A stretch of DNA of 13,572 nt, from contig JACQNA010000089.1 in assembly GCA_016203335.1 (NCBI GenBank), forward strand, positions 1 to 13,572, given 5' to 3'. Position numbers and translations under genes: made by a program. Positions within the stretch are counted from its first letter, which is position 1. The number at the start of each line of letters is the position of its first letter. The notes beneath the pieces are model-generated. The model saw nothing but the letters and a program-made list of their open reading frames with translations. It made no database searches and had not been told where the DNA came from. This DNA is from Candidatus Woesearchaeota archaeon. GTDB taxonomy: Archaea > Nanobdellota > Nanobdellia > Woesearchaeales > JACQNA01. Below, in pieces: positions 6,248 through 12,992 of this stretch.

Positions 6248-6454
6248 ATGAGAATACGATACGATCCTGATGCGGATGCAATGTATATCACGCTGAGAGA
6301 GGCAGAGGTTGCCAGCACAAAAAAGATTGATAAGCATACTATTGCGGATTATGATAAAAGCGGCCAGCTTATCGGAGTAGAGATTTTGTTCGTGCGGGAA
6401 ACCAATCCGGGCTTATTGAAGGAAATTCAAGTTGAAAATTTAGTCCCGGCGTAA
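6248..6454 (+). CDS. DUF2283-family small protein (stand-alone copy)
   Basis: A 68-residue canonical DUF2283 protein: an N-terminal RYDPDADAMYITLREAEV, then a central DYDKSGQLIGVEILFV, matching the family's two-part pattern (a beta hairpin, then a DYDxxGxxxGxEI strand). Unlike the copy at 5054 it has its own TATA box and no adjacent toxin-like gene on the same strand. The next gene is the convergent nucleotidyltransferase 10 nt away. It may be an orphan antitoxin, or act with an unlinked partner. The family has no established biochemical function, so only the family call is firm. Confidence 0.8.
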   Translation: MRIRYDPDADAMYITLREAEVASTKKIDKHTIADYDKSGQLIGVEILFVRETNPGLLKEIQVENLVPA

Positions 6455-6464
6455 ATATACATCT

Positions 6465-7277
6465 TTATTTTATCAGCAGCTTCCGCATTCTCGCCACAAA
6501 CTCTTCTGCTTCCTGGAAATAGGCATCGAATTCCTTTCCTGAAAGCTCCTGCAGCTCGCGGTGGACAATCCTCCGGGAGAGCTCATAGAATCTCCGCATC
6601 ACCTGCGGATATTTCTTTTCCAGCAGCCCGCGGTTGACAAGCTTATCATTCATCATGTCCGCTACCTGGGCTGGCGATGGCGGTATCTCGCCGGCGTGCA
6701 TCAGGGCTGCATGGGCTGCATCAATTACCGCCCAGTACAAGTCCAGCCCCGCCTGGAGAAGATGCCATTTGGAGTTGAATAGGGTTGGAGATGTTCTCCC
6801 GAAATAGCTCCAGACTGATTCTGCAGTCGGCCTGATCCTGCCCTGCTTGAGCAGGATTTGCAGGGGCTCAAAGAAGGACGTGTCCAGCAAGGGTATGCCG
6901 TCGCGCAGCATGTTGATTGCGATGGGATCCCCATTCCGCACCAGATCCCAGAAGTGGGTGAACTGCAAGGTGGTGATATGGAGCCGGTCTGATGTTTCCG
7001 CAGACAGCTTTTCCGTGATCACGCGGTAGGTCTGGATCACCTCCTCGCTTAAGTAGATGGCGGTGTCATCAATGATAATCAGGACATCAACATCAGTCAC
7101 CGGCTGCTGGCCCCCTCCCATGGATTTCCTTGCCTTGCTGCCGAACAGGACAATGCACTTCAGAAAGTCCTGGAACTCCTTGTATGCCTTTTCTGCAAAC
7201 TGGTAGGAGAGGTCTATCTCCTGCTGGCTATACTTGCCAATATTCAGATTCTCTCTTTTCTCTGTCTTAAACTGCAT
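6465..7277 (-). CDS. Nucleotidyltransferase with C-terminal helical (HEPN-like) domain
   Basis: A 270-residue protein. Residues about 20-115 are a minimal nucleotidyltransferase (Pol-beta) domain, with GSKAR (46-50) and, after a GGGQQ-containing loop, the metal-binding pair Asp62-x-Asp64 in TDVDVLIIID. A third carboxylate is not obvious. Residues about 150-270 are all-helical with a segment SKWHLLQAGLDLYWAVIDA resembling HEPN or kanamycin-nucleotidyltransferase C-terminal helices. In MNT-HEPN toxin-antitoxin systems the two halves are separate genes; here they would be fused. The RNase motif RX4-6H is not matched (RRIVH has three residues between Arg and His), so the helical part may be non-toxic or only substrate-binding. 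It has its own TATA box, and its 3' end faces the second DUF2283 gene. Confidence 0.72.
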   Translation of the reverse strand: MQFKTEKRENLNIGKYSQQEIDLSYQFAEKAYKEFQDFLKCIVLFGSKARKSMGGGQQPVTDVDVLIIIDDTAIYLSEEVIQTYRVITEKLSAETSDRLHITTLQFTHFWDLVRNGDPIAINMLRDGIPLLDTSFFEPLQILLKQGRIRPTAESVWSYFGRTSPTLFNSKWHLLQAGLDLYWAVIDAAHAALMHAGEIPPSPAQVADMMNDKLVNRGLLEKKYPQVMRRFYELSRRIVHRELQELSGKEFDAYFQEAEEFVARMRKLLIK

Positions 7278-7303
7278 GGATGGAGAATTACAGGAACGCA
7301 GGC

Positions 7304-7311
7304 TATATTAA
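7304..7311 (-). promoter_or_regulatory. TATA box for the nucleotidyltransferase gene
   Basis: TTAATATA on the minus strand, preceded by an A-rich stretch, is centred about 30 nt upstream of the ATG at 7277. The rest of 7278-7350 contains no gene. Confidence 0.45.
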
Positions 7312-7336
7312 GTTTTTTGAGTATTAGGGAATGGTT

Positions 7337-7346
7337 AAAATAAAAC
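7337..7346 (-). terminator. Candidate oligo-T terminator of the transglutaminase-like gene
   Basis: Read on the minus strand, GTTTTATTTT begins about 5 nt after the stop codon at 7351-7353. Split T-runs of this kind can act as archaeal terminators. No hairpin is seen, and the call rests on composition alone. Confidence 0.3.
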
Positions 7347-7350
7347 AGGA

Positions 7351-8457
7351 TTATTGGAAAGGCAGCGGGTTTCCGGTTTGCGCATCGTAAAGCACTGATC
7401 CGTCCCCGGGCTGCTGGAGGCAGCGCAGATCACCAATCCCTATTGAATTGCGCAATCGCGTCCTCCCTATCTGGAAATGGGGAACTGTAGTCTCTGCGAT
7501 GAAGAAGGTTTGCTCACCCAGATTAAAATGGAGACTGTTGGTGCGGGCATAATCCCCCTGCACTGCTACCGTGATATGATTGTCCAGGTACACGAGCCGG
7601 TAATTGATATCAGCCTGCTCAAGCAGGGAGGCATACAGTATGACTTTTCCGCTGCAGTCAGATCCCTTGGTCATCAGGACTTCATTCGGCCGTTTGAGGA
7701 CCTCCACATCCCCCTGTGCCTCAGCATGATTGTACCGCAATTCAGCGGTTACGAAGTCGAGCAATGCCTGGGCAGCCTGCTCCCGTGAAGCAGCTTGCGG
7801 GACCAATGAAGATACCAGTCTCTCCAGCGAACTTTCGCCTTTCCGGGCAACAAAAGCGCCATGATTAGAGATGATAGTCCGCACTCCTGACGCATCTGTT
7901 GTGATTGCACGGAGCGGTCCCCCATATACGCTCTTGTTTCCTATAAATCCCTGGAGCTCATCCGTGGAAAGCAAGTATGTTGCGCTGGGGAAGCGGATGC
8001 GCACTTCGCGGTTTGGAGCAATTTTAAAGTTCCTGCTGGGAAACCGGAAAAAGTAATGCCCTGGCTTTTCCAGGAGGTATCTGCCAAGGACAAGCCGATT
8101 GCCCTGAAACTCGCCGGATGATGTTGTTCCGAATTCGACGAAATTAGGCTGTATTGATAATTCCTGCAGTGTTGTTTCTGTGTATCTTTCTACAGGTATG
8201 GACAGGTAAAGCATCTGCTTATCGGCATCAAGAAGCTGCACCTGCGCAGCAGTGCCGGTCATTTGTTGCATAAGGTCCGCATTGGAAAACTTTGGCTGGA
8301 CAAGGTATCTCAGGATGGCGCTCCGCAGGCTATCTTCGTCCTGCTGCGGCTGTACTGCGGCTGTCTGGTCATGGTATCTGAAAGTGTCACAACTGATGGT
8401 GCCGATAGTCAGCGGTATCGCTGCTATTGCTGTGGATATAATCTGTTTGATGCCCAT
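7351..8457 (-). CDS. Secreted transglutaminase-like (cysteine protease-fold) protein
   Basis: A 368-residue protein with an N-terminal signal-like segment (MGIKQIISTAIAAIPLTIG). It is followed by a Cys in GTISC that could be a weak lipoprotein site, although the -3 residue is not ideal. Residues about 40-230 are beta-rich with no recognised family. The C-terminal part is a transglutaminase core: Cys268 in GSDCSGKVILYASLLEQ, His294 in LDNHITVAV and an acidic third residue, Glu322, in FFIAETT, in the right order and spacing for the Cys-His-Asp/Glu triad. Such domains act as peptidases or amidases on surface proteins. The frame extends upstream as far as 8874, but that part lacks coding character and runs across the divergent promoter. 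I chose ATG 8457 because the TATA box lies 27 nt before it; ATG 8463 is the alternative, only 21 nt away. Confidence 0.72.
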   Translation of the reverse strand: MGIKQIISTAIAAIPLTIGTISCDTFRYHDQTAAVQPQQDEDSLRSAILRYLVQPKFSNADLMQQMTGTAAQVQLLDADKQMLYLSIPVERYTETTLQELSIQPNFVEFGTTSSGEFQGNRLVLGRYLLEKPGHYFFRFPSRNFKIAPNREVRIRFPSATYLLSTDELQGFIGNKSVYGGPLRAITTDASGVRTIISNHGAFVARKGESSLERLVSSLVPQAASREQAAQALLDFVTAELRYNHAEAQGDVEVLKRPNEVLMTKGSDCSGKVILYASLLEQADINYRLVYLDNHITVAVQGDYARTNSLHFNLGEQTFFIAETTVPHFQIGRTRLRNSIGIGDLRCLQQPGDGSVLYDAQTGNPLPFQ

Positions 8458-8479
8458 CACCATGGCGAGTAACTGCCTG

Positions 8480-8487
8480 TTTATAAA
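8480..8487 (-). promoter_or_regulatory. TATA box for the transglutaminase-like gene
   Basis: TTTATAAA on the minus strand is centred about 27 nt before ATG 8457. It is one half of a divergent promoter pair; its partner for the plus strand is about 46 nt away. Confidence 0.55.
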
Positions 8488-8529
8488 TGTTTCTTTTTTT
8501 ACTACTATAAAGTTATTAATATAGAAATG

Positions 8530-8537
8530 TTTATATA
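8530..8537 (+). promoter_or_regulatory. TATA box (with purine-rich BRE-like element) for the phosphoribosyltransferase gene
   Basis: TTTATATA is preceded by TATAGAAATG, close to the TATAGAAAGG that precedes the TATA box at 13511. Transcription would start near 8560, leaving a leader of about 57 nt, unusual in this window where most genes look leaderless. The leader ends in a ribosome-binding site, AGGTGA at 8605-8610. Confidence 0.55.
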
Positions 8538-8616
8538 CTCCAACTTGTTCCATGTATCCTATAGGTTGAATAGTATTAAAGACGGACGTATCTTTGATCT
8601 TACCAGGTGAAGAAGA

Positions 8617-9627
8617 ATGCTTACAGCGGAGCTCAAAGAAGAATTGATTGTGTGGCTGAGCGCAGCACTCGCTGAAGGAACAACGGCAAAGACAGCAAAT
8701 GCTATAGCAGCTACCCAACGCTATCTTACCAGCGGCGATGAGCACGATCTCAGCCCCATTGTATATGAATTGATGGAGATGGACGATGCTGCACCACCGC
8801 ATGTCCTCCAGCTTCTTGGGGAACAATTTTTGAGAGGAGATAGAATACCGTATGCAATTGACGTGTTTACACATCTTGACGACTATGAGAAGCTACATAC
8901 AATTGGAGAACAATGCCTGAGAACAGGCAGGCATTTTCAGGCGCTTAGAGTTTTCGAGCGCCTTGGTGATATGAATGGATTAGAGGAAATAATTAAAAGA
9001 GAAAGAAATAATATTATTGGAGAATGTGCTGTAGAAGCGTATTTAGGAGGGTTATCGCCTAAATTTACGCGTGGTTTTAGGCAATATGCAAAGCGGAAGA
9101 TTGGTAAACAAGGTGATGAAGCTCCTGAATACTATTTTTTAAGAGACGACAATTCAAACCTGCTTGCTCAGGCAGCGCATACCGCTGCAAGATTAGCTCG
9201 AACATACGATTTTGGCATTGGCATTGCATCAGGCGGTTTGTGGCTCTCTTATGTTATGGAAATGTACGGGCTGCCAGTGCTCATCACGGGTCCGCAAAAA
9301 AGAGGGAAGGGGGTGCGATGGAGAACCATTGATGATCTTAGTGGCATCACAGATAAAAAAGTGCTGGTGCTGGAAAATGATGTTGCAACAGGGAAGACGC
9401 TGCAGAAAGCTGCAGAAGAGATAATGAGGTTTTCTCCACGGCAGCTGGATCTATTATTGGTGATTGATTATAATTGGGGAGTTCCTGATTCTCAGGTGTA
9501 TAACCGGGTTCCATCTGAATTTGGAAAGGTGTATGCGGTGAACAGAATGCAATATTCCCTCCGGGATATCCAAGAGCTAAAAATAAGGATTGCTAATTAT
9601 TCTCGATCAGCCGCTTCAGCGCCGTAA
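8617..9627 (+). CDS. Phosphoribosyltransferase-fold protein with N-terminal TPR-like repeats
   Basis: A 336-residue protein. The N-terminal half is helical and contains two tandem repeats of about 29 residues (67-95, 96-124) sharing (L/I)GEQ(F/C)LR..(D/G)R...A(I/L)xVFxxL(D/G)D, TPR-like. The C-terminal part (about 185-325) is a type I phosphoribosyltransferase fold: FGIGIASGGLWLSYVM (a PPi-loop-like segment), then VLVLENDVATGKTLQKA (249-265), a PRPP-loop-like motif in which the usual DD is END. The substrate is unknown. Role candidates are nucleobase salvage or a regulatory PRPP-binding protein. The start has a good ribosome-binding site six nt upstream and a TATA box with a 57-nt leader. The first two-thirds is AT-rich (37% GC at 9001-9060) and the last third richer (52% at 9361-9420). 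The 3' end overlaps the convergent ACT gene by 35 nt. Confidence 0.75.
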   Translation: MLTAELKEELIVWLSAALAEGTTAKTANAIAATQRYLTSGDEHDLSPIVYELMEMDDAAPPHVLQLLGEQFLRGDRIPYAIDVFTHLDDYEKLHTIGEQCLRTGRHFQALRVFERLGDMNGLEEIIKRERNNIIGECAVEAYLGGLSPKFTRGFRQYAKRKIGKQGDEAPEYYFLRDDNSNLLAQAAHTAARLARTYDFGIGIASGGLWLSYVMEMYGLPVLITGPQKRGKGVRWRTIDDLSGITDKKVLVLENDVATGKTLQKAAEEIMRFSPRQLDLLLVIDYNWGVPDSQVYNRVPSEFGKVYAVNRMQYSLRDIQELKIRIANYSRSAASAP

Positions 9628-10249
9628 ATGCCCGTGCCGTATCATCCTCTTTCACGATAAAGGTCATCTCAGTTAATGTGGACACAATATCAATGATGTT
9701 GATGTTCTCCCAGTTCAATGCCCTGGTGATGAGATAGAAGAATCCCATGGTCTCGATCGCGGTGATCGGGATATTGATGGTCAGGCTGCTGAGGCTGCGG
9801 ATGATTTTTTTGATGGCTGCCCTGGGCAGTATCTCCATTATCTTCTTTTCGTGCCGCTTGTTTGTGATGAACATGATCTCATGCAATCCTTGGGTGATGG
9901 TCAGGAAATCGCCCTTTTTGAGGTCAACAACCGCGTAGATGCTCTTGATGTATTCCTGTACTTCTCCAGTCTTATAGACAGTGATTTCCACGAGGTCTGA
10001 CTGGATGGTGATGTCAGAGCTCTGGTCGAATTTTGCCCGCACGATAAACGTCTTTTCGAGCTTCTCAGCCAGGCGCCGGATGGCCATATTCACTGCGGAG
10101 AACGTCACTTTCTTCTGCAGCTCTTTCTCTATCTCCGGCTGCAGCTGCTCTGCCAGGGCTGCATTGTTGATGATACCCTTGCTGAGCGCCTCCTGGATGA
10201 AGGGCTTCTGCGCAATCATTTTTCCGACAATATGGGCTATGGTAACCAT
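9593..10249 (-). CDS. HTH-like / ACT-domain protein, putative amino-acid-responsive regulator
   Basis: A 218-residue protein. Residues 1-65 are helical and look like a helix-turn-helix with a long second part (GIINNAALAEQLQPEIEKEL, then TFSAVNMAIRRLAEKL). Residues about 78-150 form a beta/alpha region with DLVEITVYK and FLTITQGLHEIMFITN, possibly a first ACT-like domain. Residues about 155-215 are a clear ACT domain related to those of aspartate kinase: TAIETMGFFYLITRALNWEN, then INIIDIVST, then EMTFIVKEDDTARAFTALKRL. ACT domains bind amino acids. There is no kinase domain. The gene diverges from the lysA operon across a 69-bp gap holding both TATA boxes, so control of that operon by an amino acid such as lysine is plausible but inferred. 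It ends in a 35-nt convergent overlap with the phosphoribosyltransferase gene. Confidence 0.68.
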   Translation of the reverse strand: MVTIAHIVGKMIAQKPFIQEALSKGIINNAALAEQLQPEIEKELQKKVTFSAVNMAIRRLAEKLEKTFIVRAKFDQSSDITIQSDLVEITVYKTGEVQEYIKSIYAVVDLKKGDFLTITQGLHEIMFITNKRHEKKIMEILPRAAIKKIIRSLSSLTINIPITAIETMGFFYLITRALNWENINIIDIVSTLTEMTFIVKEDDTARAFTALKRLIENN

Positions 10250-10268
10250 AACATTTCTCTCTGAATTT

Positions 10269-10282
10269 GTTATTATAATAAC
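10269..10282 (-). promoter_or_regulatory. Perfect 14-bp palindrome spanning the TATA region of the ACT-domain gene
   Basis: GTTATTATAATAAC reads the same on both strands. Its centre is 26 nt upstream of the ATG at 10249, the TATA position for a leaderless mRNA. Its palindromic form could also make it an operator at which a dimeric protein blocks TBP. Confidence 0.5.
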
Positions 10283-10287
10283 ATCAA

Positions 10288-10296
10288 GTTATTATA
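10288..10296 (+). promoter_or_regulatory. TATA-like element for the lysA operon
   Basis: GTTATTATA repeats the first nine bases of the palindrome at 10269, with a period of 19 bp. It is centred about 27 nt before the ATG at 10319. The two divergent promoters therefore carry the same box, close enough for joint control. Confidence 0.5.
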
Positions 10297-10318
10297 GTAT
10301 TTAAGCCTTTCGTTTGCT

Positions 10319-10933
10319 ATGAGCAGCCTATTATGGGAATACAAGCATCAGCCGATGCACTATGAACAGGGAGAGACTTCATTAGATGAAGTGCTCTTGC
10401 TGCTGAGCAGGCAGTTTCCTGACGGGTTCAGCCCTCCGGAGGCAGATGCATGGGTACGATCGCGGTACAGGACAAACCAGTTTACGATAGTGGGAAATGA
10501 GGTGCTCCTGCCCGAGGCATTATTGGGCAATGGATTTGTGCAGCAAGGTTTAAAAAACCAATACCAGGTCAACACTGCTATGCTGGGGAGATGGCTGGGG
10601 CCGTTGCGGGTACGGGAAGAGGGGCGAGAAACGCAGGTTGCAGCAGGGGTGCAGCACCTTGCAACATATGGGCATCATTTGAGGACAATGGTTTGTTATG
10701 ACGCGGAACGGGGATCAGGCGGCCAGCTTGCGGCCTGGCGGACATTGGAGCTGATGAATCCATTTACCTATCGTCTCCGGAGCAGAATCTGGACGTTTCG
10801 GCTCAATGATGAGCATCCGCAGATCTTTTCAGAGAAAACTATAATGGGAGATCATCTGCGCATTCCGCCTTATCCTGATCAGGGGGTACCTTACGTGGCA
10901 GGCAATGCCGTCATGGTAGGGGATGCCCGATGA
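10319..10933 (+). CDS. Unrecognised protein, first gene of the lysA operon
   Basis: I do not recognise this 204-residue protein. It has no signal peptide or membrane segment and a single cysteine (in MVCYDAERG). Residues 20-70 look like a helical, wHTH-like module (LDEVLLLLSRQFPDGFSPPE, then TIVGNEVLLPEALLGNGFV). The C-terminal half is mixed, rich in Arg, Gly and Pro, with aromatic segments (NPFTYRLRSRIWTFRLN). It is transcribed from a TATA-like element 27 nt upstream and looks leaderless. Its stop overlaps the lysA start by 4 nt (ATGA), so translation should be coupled. It may be a partner or modifier of the decarboxylase pathway, but only from context. Confidence 0.65.
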   Translation: MSSLLWEYKHQPMHYEQGETSLDEVLLLLSRQFPDGFSPPEADAWVRSRYRTNQFTIVGNEVLLPEALLGNGFVQQGLKNQYQVNTAMLGRWLGPLRVREEGRETQVAAGVQHLATYGHHLRTMVCYDAERGSGGQLAAWRTLELMNPFTYRLRSRIWTFRLNDEHPQIFSEKTIMGDHLRIPPYPDQGVPYVAGNAVMVGDAR

Positions 10934-12084
10934 AAGAGCTTGTACAAAGGTATGGATCACCGCTGTATGTGTATGATGCTGAGGTTATCCGGCGGCAGTA
11001 TCGGAATTTAATCCATTCGATTGCCTATCCCCGGCTGCGGATACACTATGCATGCAAGGCAAACTCAAATATCCATATCCTGCGCATATTGCGCAGGCTC
11101 GGGGCTGGGATCGAGGTGGTGAGCAGGGCAGAGGCAGAATTGGCGATGCGCGCAGGCTTTTCTGATGTCTTGTATACCTGCAGCAATGTGACTGATGAGG
11201 AGCTACGTTTTGCCATCCAGCATCATTTCATGATCACCATTGACTCACTGGGGCAGCTGGAGCGCTACGGGAAGCTCAATCCCGGCGGCAGTGTCTCTGT
11301 CCGGATAAACAATGGGATTGGCGCAGGGATGCACCAGCATGTGATCACCGGCGGGCCGGAAAGCAAATTCGGCATTTATCATACGCAGGTCCCTGAGATA
11401 CTGCGGGTTGCGCAGCAGCACGGCGTGCATATTGTAGGAGTACACCAGCATATTGGCTCAGGAATCCTGTCACCTCATATCTTCATGAAAGCGATGCGTG
11501 CGCTGTTGCGGACTGCGCGGGAATTCCCGGACCTGGAGTTTGTTGATTTTGGGGGAGGGTTTGGCATTCCCTACCGGCCAGGTGAAAAGCCGCTGCCCAT
11601 GCAGCAGCTCGGCAGGCAGATAGCACGCACATTTGAGCGGTTTTGCAGGGAGTACGGAAGAAGGCTCAGATTAGTGTTTGAGCCAGGAAGATATCTGGTG
11701 GCGGAGTCTGGGAGATTCCTCACCACAGTAACGGAAGTCAAGAAAACGCCGTTTCATACTTTTGTATGCGTTGATTCCGGATTCAGCCAGTTTGCACGAC
11801 CGTTCCTGTACGGGTCATATCATGAGATAGTGAACCTGAGCAAGCGAAATGATAAGCAGAGGGTTACGGTCGCTGGCAATATCTGCGAGTCTGGTGATGT
11901 ATTCGCCCGGGACAGGATGCTCGCTGCTCGCGCAGGAGATGTCTTAGAAATCAGGAATGCGGGAGCCTATGGCTATGCGATGAGCTCTGACTTCAATGGA
12001 AGAGCAAGACCTGCTGAAGTGCTGGTCGATCATGGAAGGGTGCGGCTGATACGGCACAGGCACCGCATGGTGGATAATCCTTGA
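10930..12084 (+). CDS. lysA: Diaminopimelate decarboxylase family, PLP-dependent (LysA-like)
   Basis: A 384-residue fold-type III PLP decarboxylase. Diaminopimelate decarboxylase makes lysine from meso-diaminopimelate. Motifs in order: YGSPLYVYD at the N-terminus, PLP lysine Lys43 in YACKANSN, VITGGPESKFGI (138-149), HIGSG (174-178), the glycine-rich GGGFGIPY phosphate loop (208-215), EPGRYLVAESG (251-261), CESGDVFARDR (319-329, whose Cys/Glu contact the substrate) and NAGAYGYAMSSDFNGRARP (343-361). The CESGD, AYGYAMSS and RPAEVLV set is typical of LysA rather than ornithine/arginine decarboxylases. It is shorter than the common 400-420 aa but complete. It overlaps the previous gene by 4 nt. 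No other lysine-pathway gene is present here, so it may use salvaged diaminopimelate or a related amino acid. The divergent ACT protein suggests amino-acid control. The family is certain; the substrate is likely. Confidence 0.9.
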   Translation: MKELVQRYGSPLYVYDAEVIRRQYRNLIHSIAYPRLRIHYACKANSNIHILRILRRLGAGIEVVSRAEAELAMRAGFSDVLYTCSNVTDEELRFAIQHHFMITIDSLGQLERYGKLNPGGSVSVRINNGIGAGMHQHVITGGPESKFGIYHTQVPEILRVAQQHGVHIVGVHQHIGSGILSPHIFMKAMRALLRTAREFPDLEFVDFGGGFGIPYRPGEKPLPMQQLGRQIARTFERFCREYGRRLRLVFEPGRYLVAESGRFLTTVTEVKKTPFHTFVCVDSGFSQFARPFLYGSYHEIVNLSKRNDKQRVTVAGNICESGDVFARDRMLAARAGDVLEIRNAGAYGYAMSSDFNGRARPAEVLVDHGRVRLIRHRHRMVDNP

Positions 12085-12089
12085 ATGGT

Positions 12090-12992
12090 ATGGAAGAGAG
12101 CAACCTTGGTTTGGAGCGGTACGTCGCGCAGGAGCGGCGCCGGATGCAGCGGAAGCTGCGGGATGACCTACAGCCCGTGCTGGCAGAGCGGGCGGCTCTC
12201 CTTCTGGATTATGAGCGATTCCGGGAGTTTGATCGAGTCTTTGATCGCACCGATGGCGATCGGGGGAGCTATGTCATCAACCCCTTCCGGGCGGTAGACG
12301 GCCTTACTGCCATCGAGAAGGAGCCTGTTTCCCAGGAGGTGGCGGCCTACGTGATGGAGTTCCGCCCGAAGTGGGTGGCATACCTTGACGAGGTCCATCG
12401 GCTGCACCAGCGGCTCTCCAGTGAGCGGACCATGATCAACGGATATGTACATGCGCTGCATGAGGTCGCCCTTTTTACAGCTGCGTACCAGATTAACCGG
12501 AGGAATGAGGAAGACCGCCACGACCGCCAGGATGTGCATTCCTCCTATTCTGCGCTGTGGGATGTCCTGCAGGCAGGGGAAGAAAAGGGAAAGGAATCCC
12601 TGGTACCTGACTATCTTCTGCTGGTCCCCCAGCCGTGCCTGCCTCTGGACGAACAGGAGCAGAACCACCGGCAGGTGCTGCGATTCCTGGGTGAGACAGT
12701 GAATCAGGATCCTGACACATCATTGCTGCAGGCTGTTCCTGCGCAGGTATGGTATTGGGAAGGCACGGTGATCTACCATACCCTGTCAATCAGCGATTTT
12801 TACTGCTGGCAGAACGGGCTGCTCCGCAGGAAGTACCTGGACAACGCTCTCCGGTTCCACCGGGAAGCGATCCGCCTGAGATTCAGGCTTGATGAGGATT
12901 ACCTGCGCAGAGAGGATATCAATATTGACCCGCGTATGCGGGGCATTCCTCATGCCGCGCCAGCCGGCAGCGACGCAGAGGATACTCCATGA
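12090..12992 (+). CDS. Unrecognised helical protein, third gene of the lysA operon
   Basis: About 300 residues, not recognised. Cytosolic by appearance, strongly charged and Arg-rich. The N-terminal third is a long helical stretch (YVAQERRRMQRKLRDDLQPV), the middle has helical segments (VAAYVMEFRPKWVAYLDEVH, HALHEVALFTAAYQINRR) and the last third has a Trp/Tyr-rich stretch (VWYWEGTVIYHTLSISDFYC). The C-terminus is probably disordered. The start is uncertain: ATG 12090, five nt after the lysA stop, or TTG 12081, which would overlap lysA by 4 nt as at the other junctions of this operon. GC is extreme for the window: 72% by hand count at 12121-12180, with many CGG/CGC arginine codons. It overlaps the next gene by 4 nt. 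Function unknown; the operon implies a link to the decarboxylase. Confidence 0.62.
   Translation: MEESNLGLERYVAQERRRMQRKLRDDLQPVLAERAALLLDYERFREFDRVFDRTDGDRGSYVINPFRAVDGLTAIEKEPVSQEVAAYVMEFRPKWVAYLDEVHRLHQRLSSERTMINGYVHALHEVALFTAAYQINRRNEEDRHDRQDVHSSYSALWDVLQAGEEKGKESLVPDYLLLVPQPCLPLDEQEQNHRQVLRFLGETVNQDPDTSLLQAVPAQVWYWEGTVIYHTLSISDFYCWQNGLLRRKYLDNALRFHREAIRLRFRLDEDYLRREDINIDPRMRGIPHAAPAGSDAEDTP

Noticed and set aside
8458..8874. Upstream extension of the transglutaminase-like frame to 8874
   Set aside because: It crosses both divergent TATA boxes and the start of the PRTase gene, and the translated extension is Cys-rich without pattern; the signal peptide lies at 8457.
12168..12789. Overlapping frames on both strands in the third gene of the lysA operon
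   Set aside because: At about 70% GC many chance frames stay open; the chosen frame is coupled to both neighbours by short junctions.
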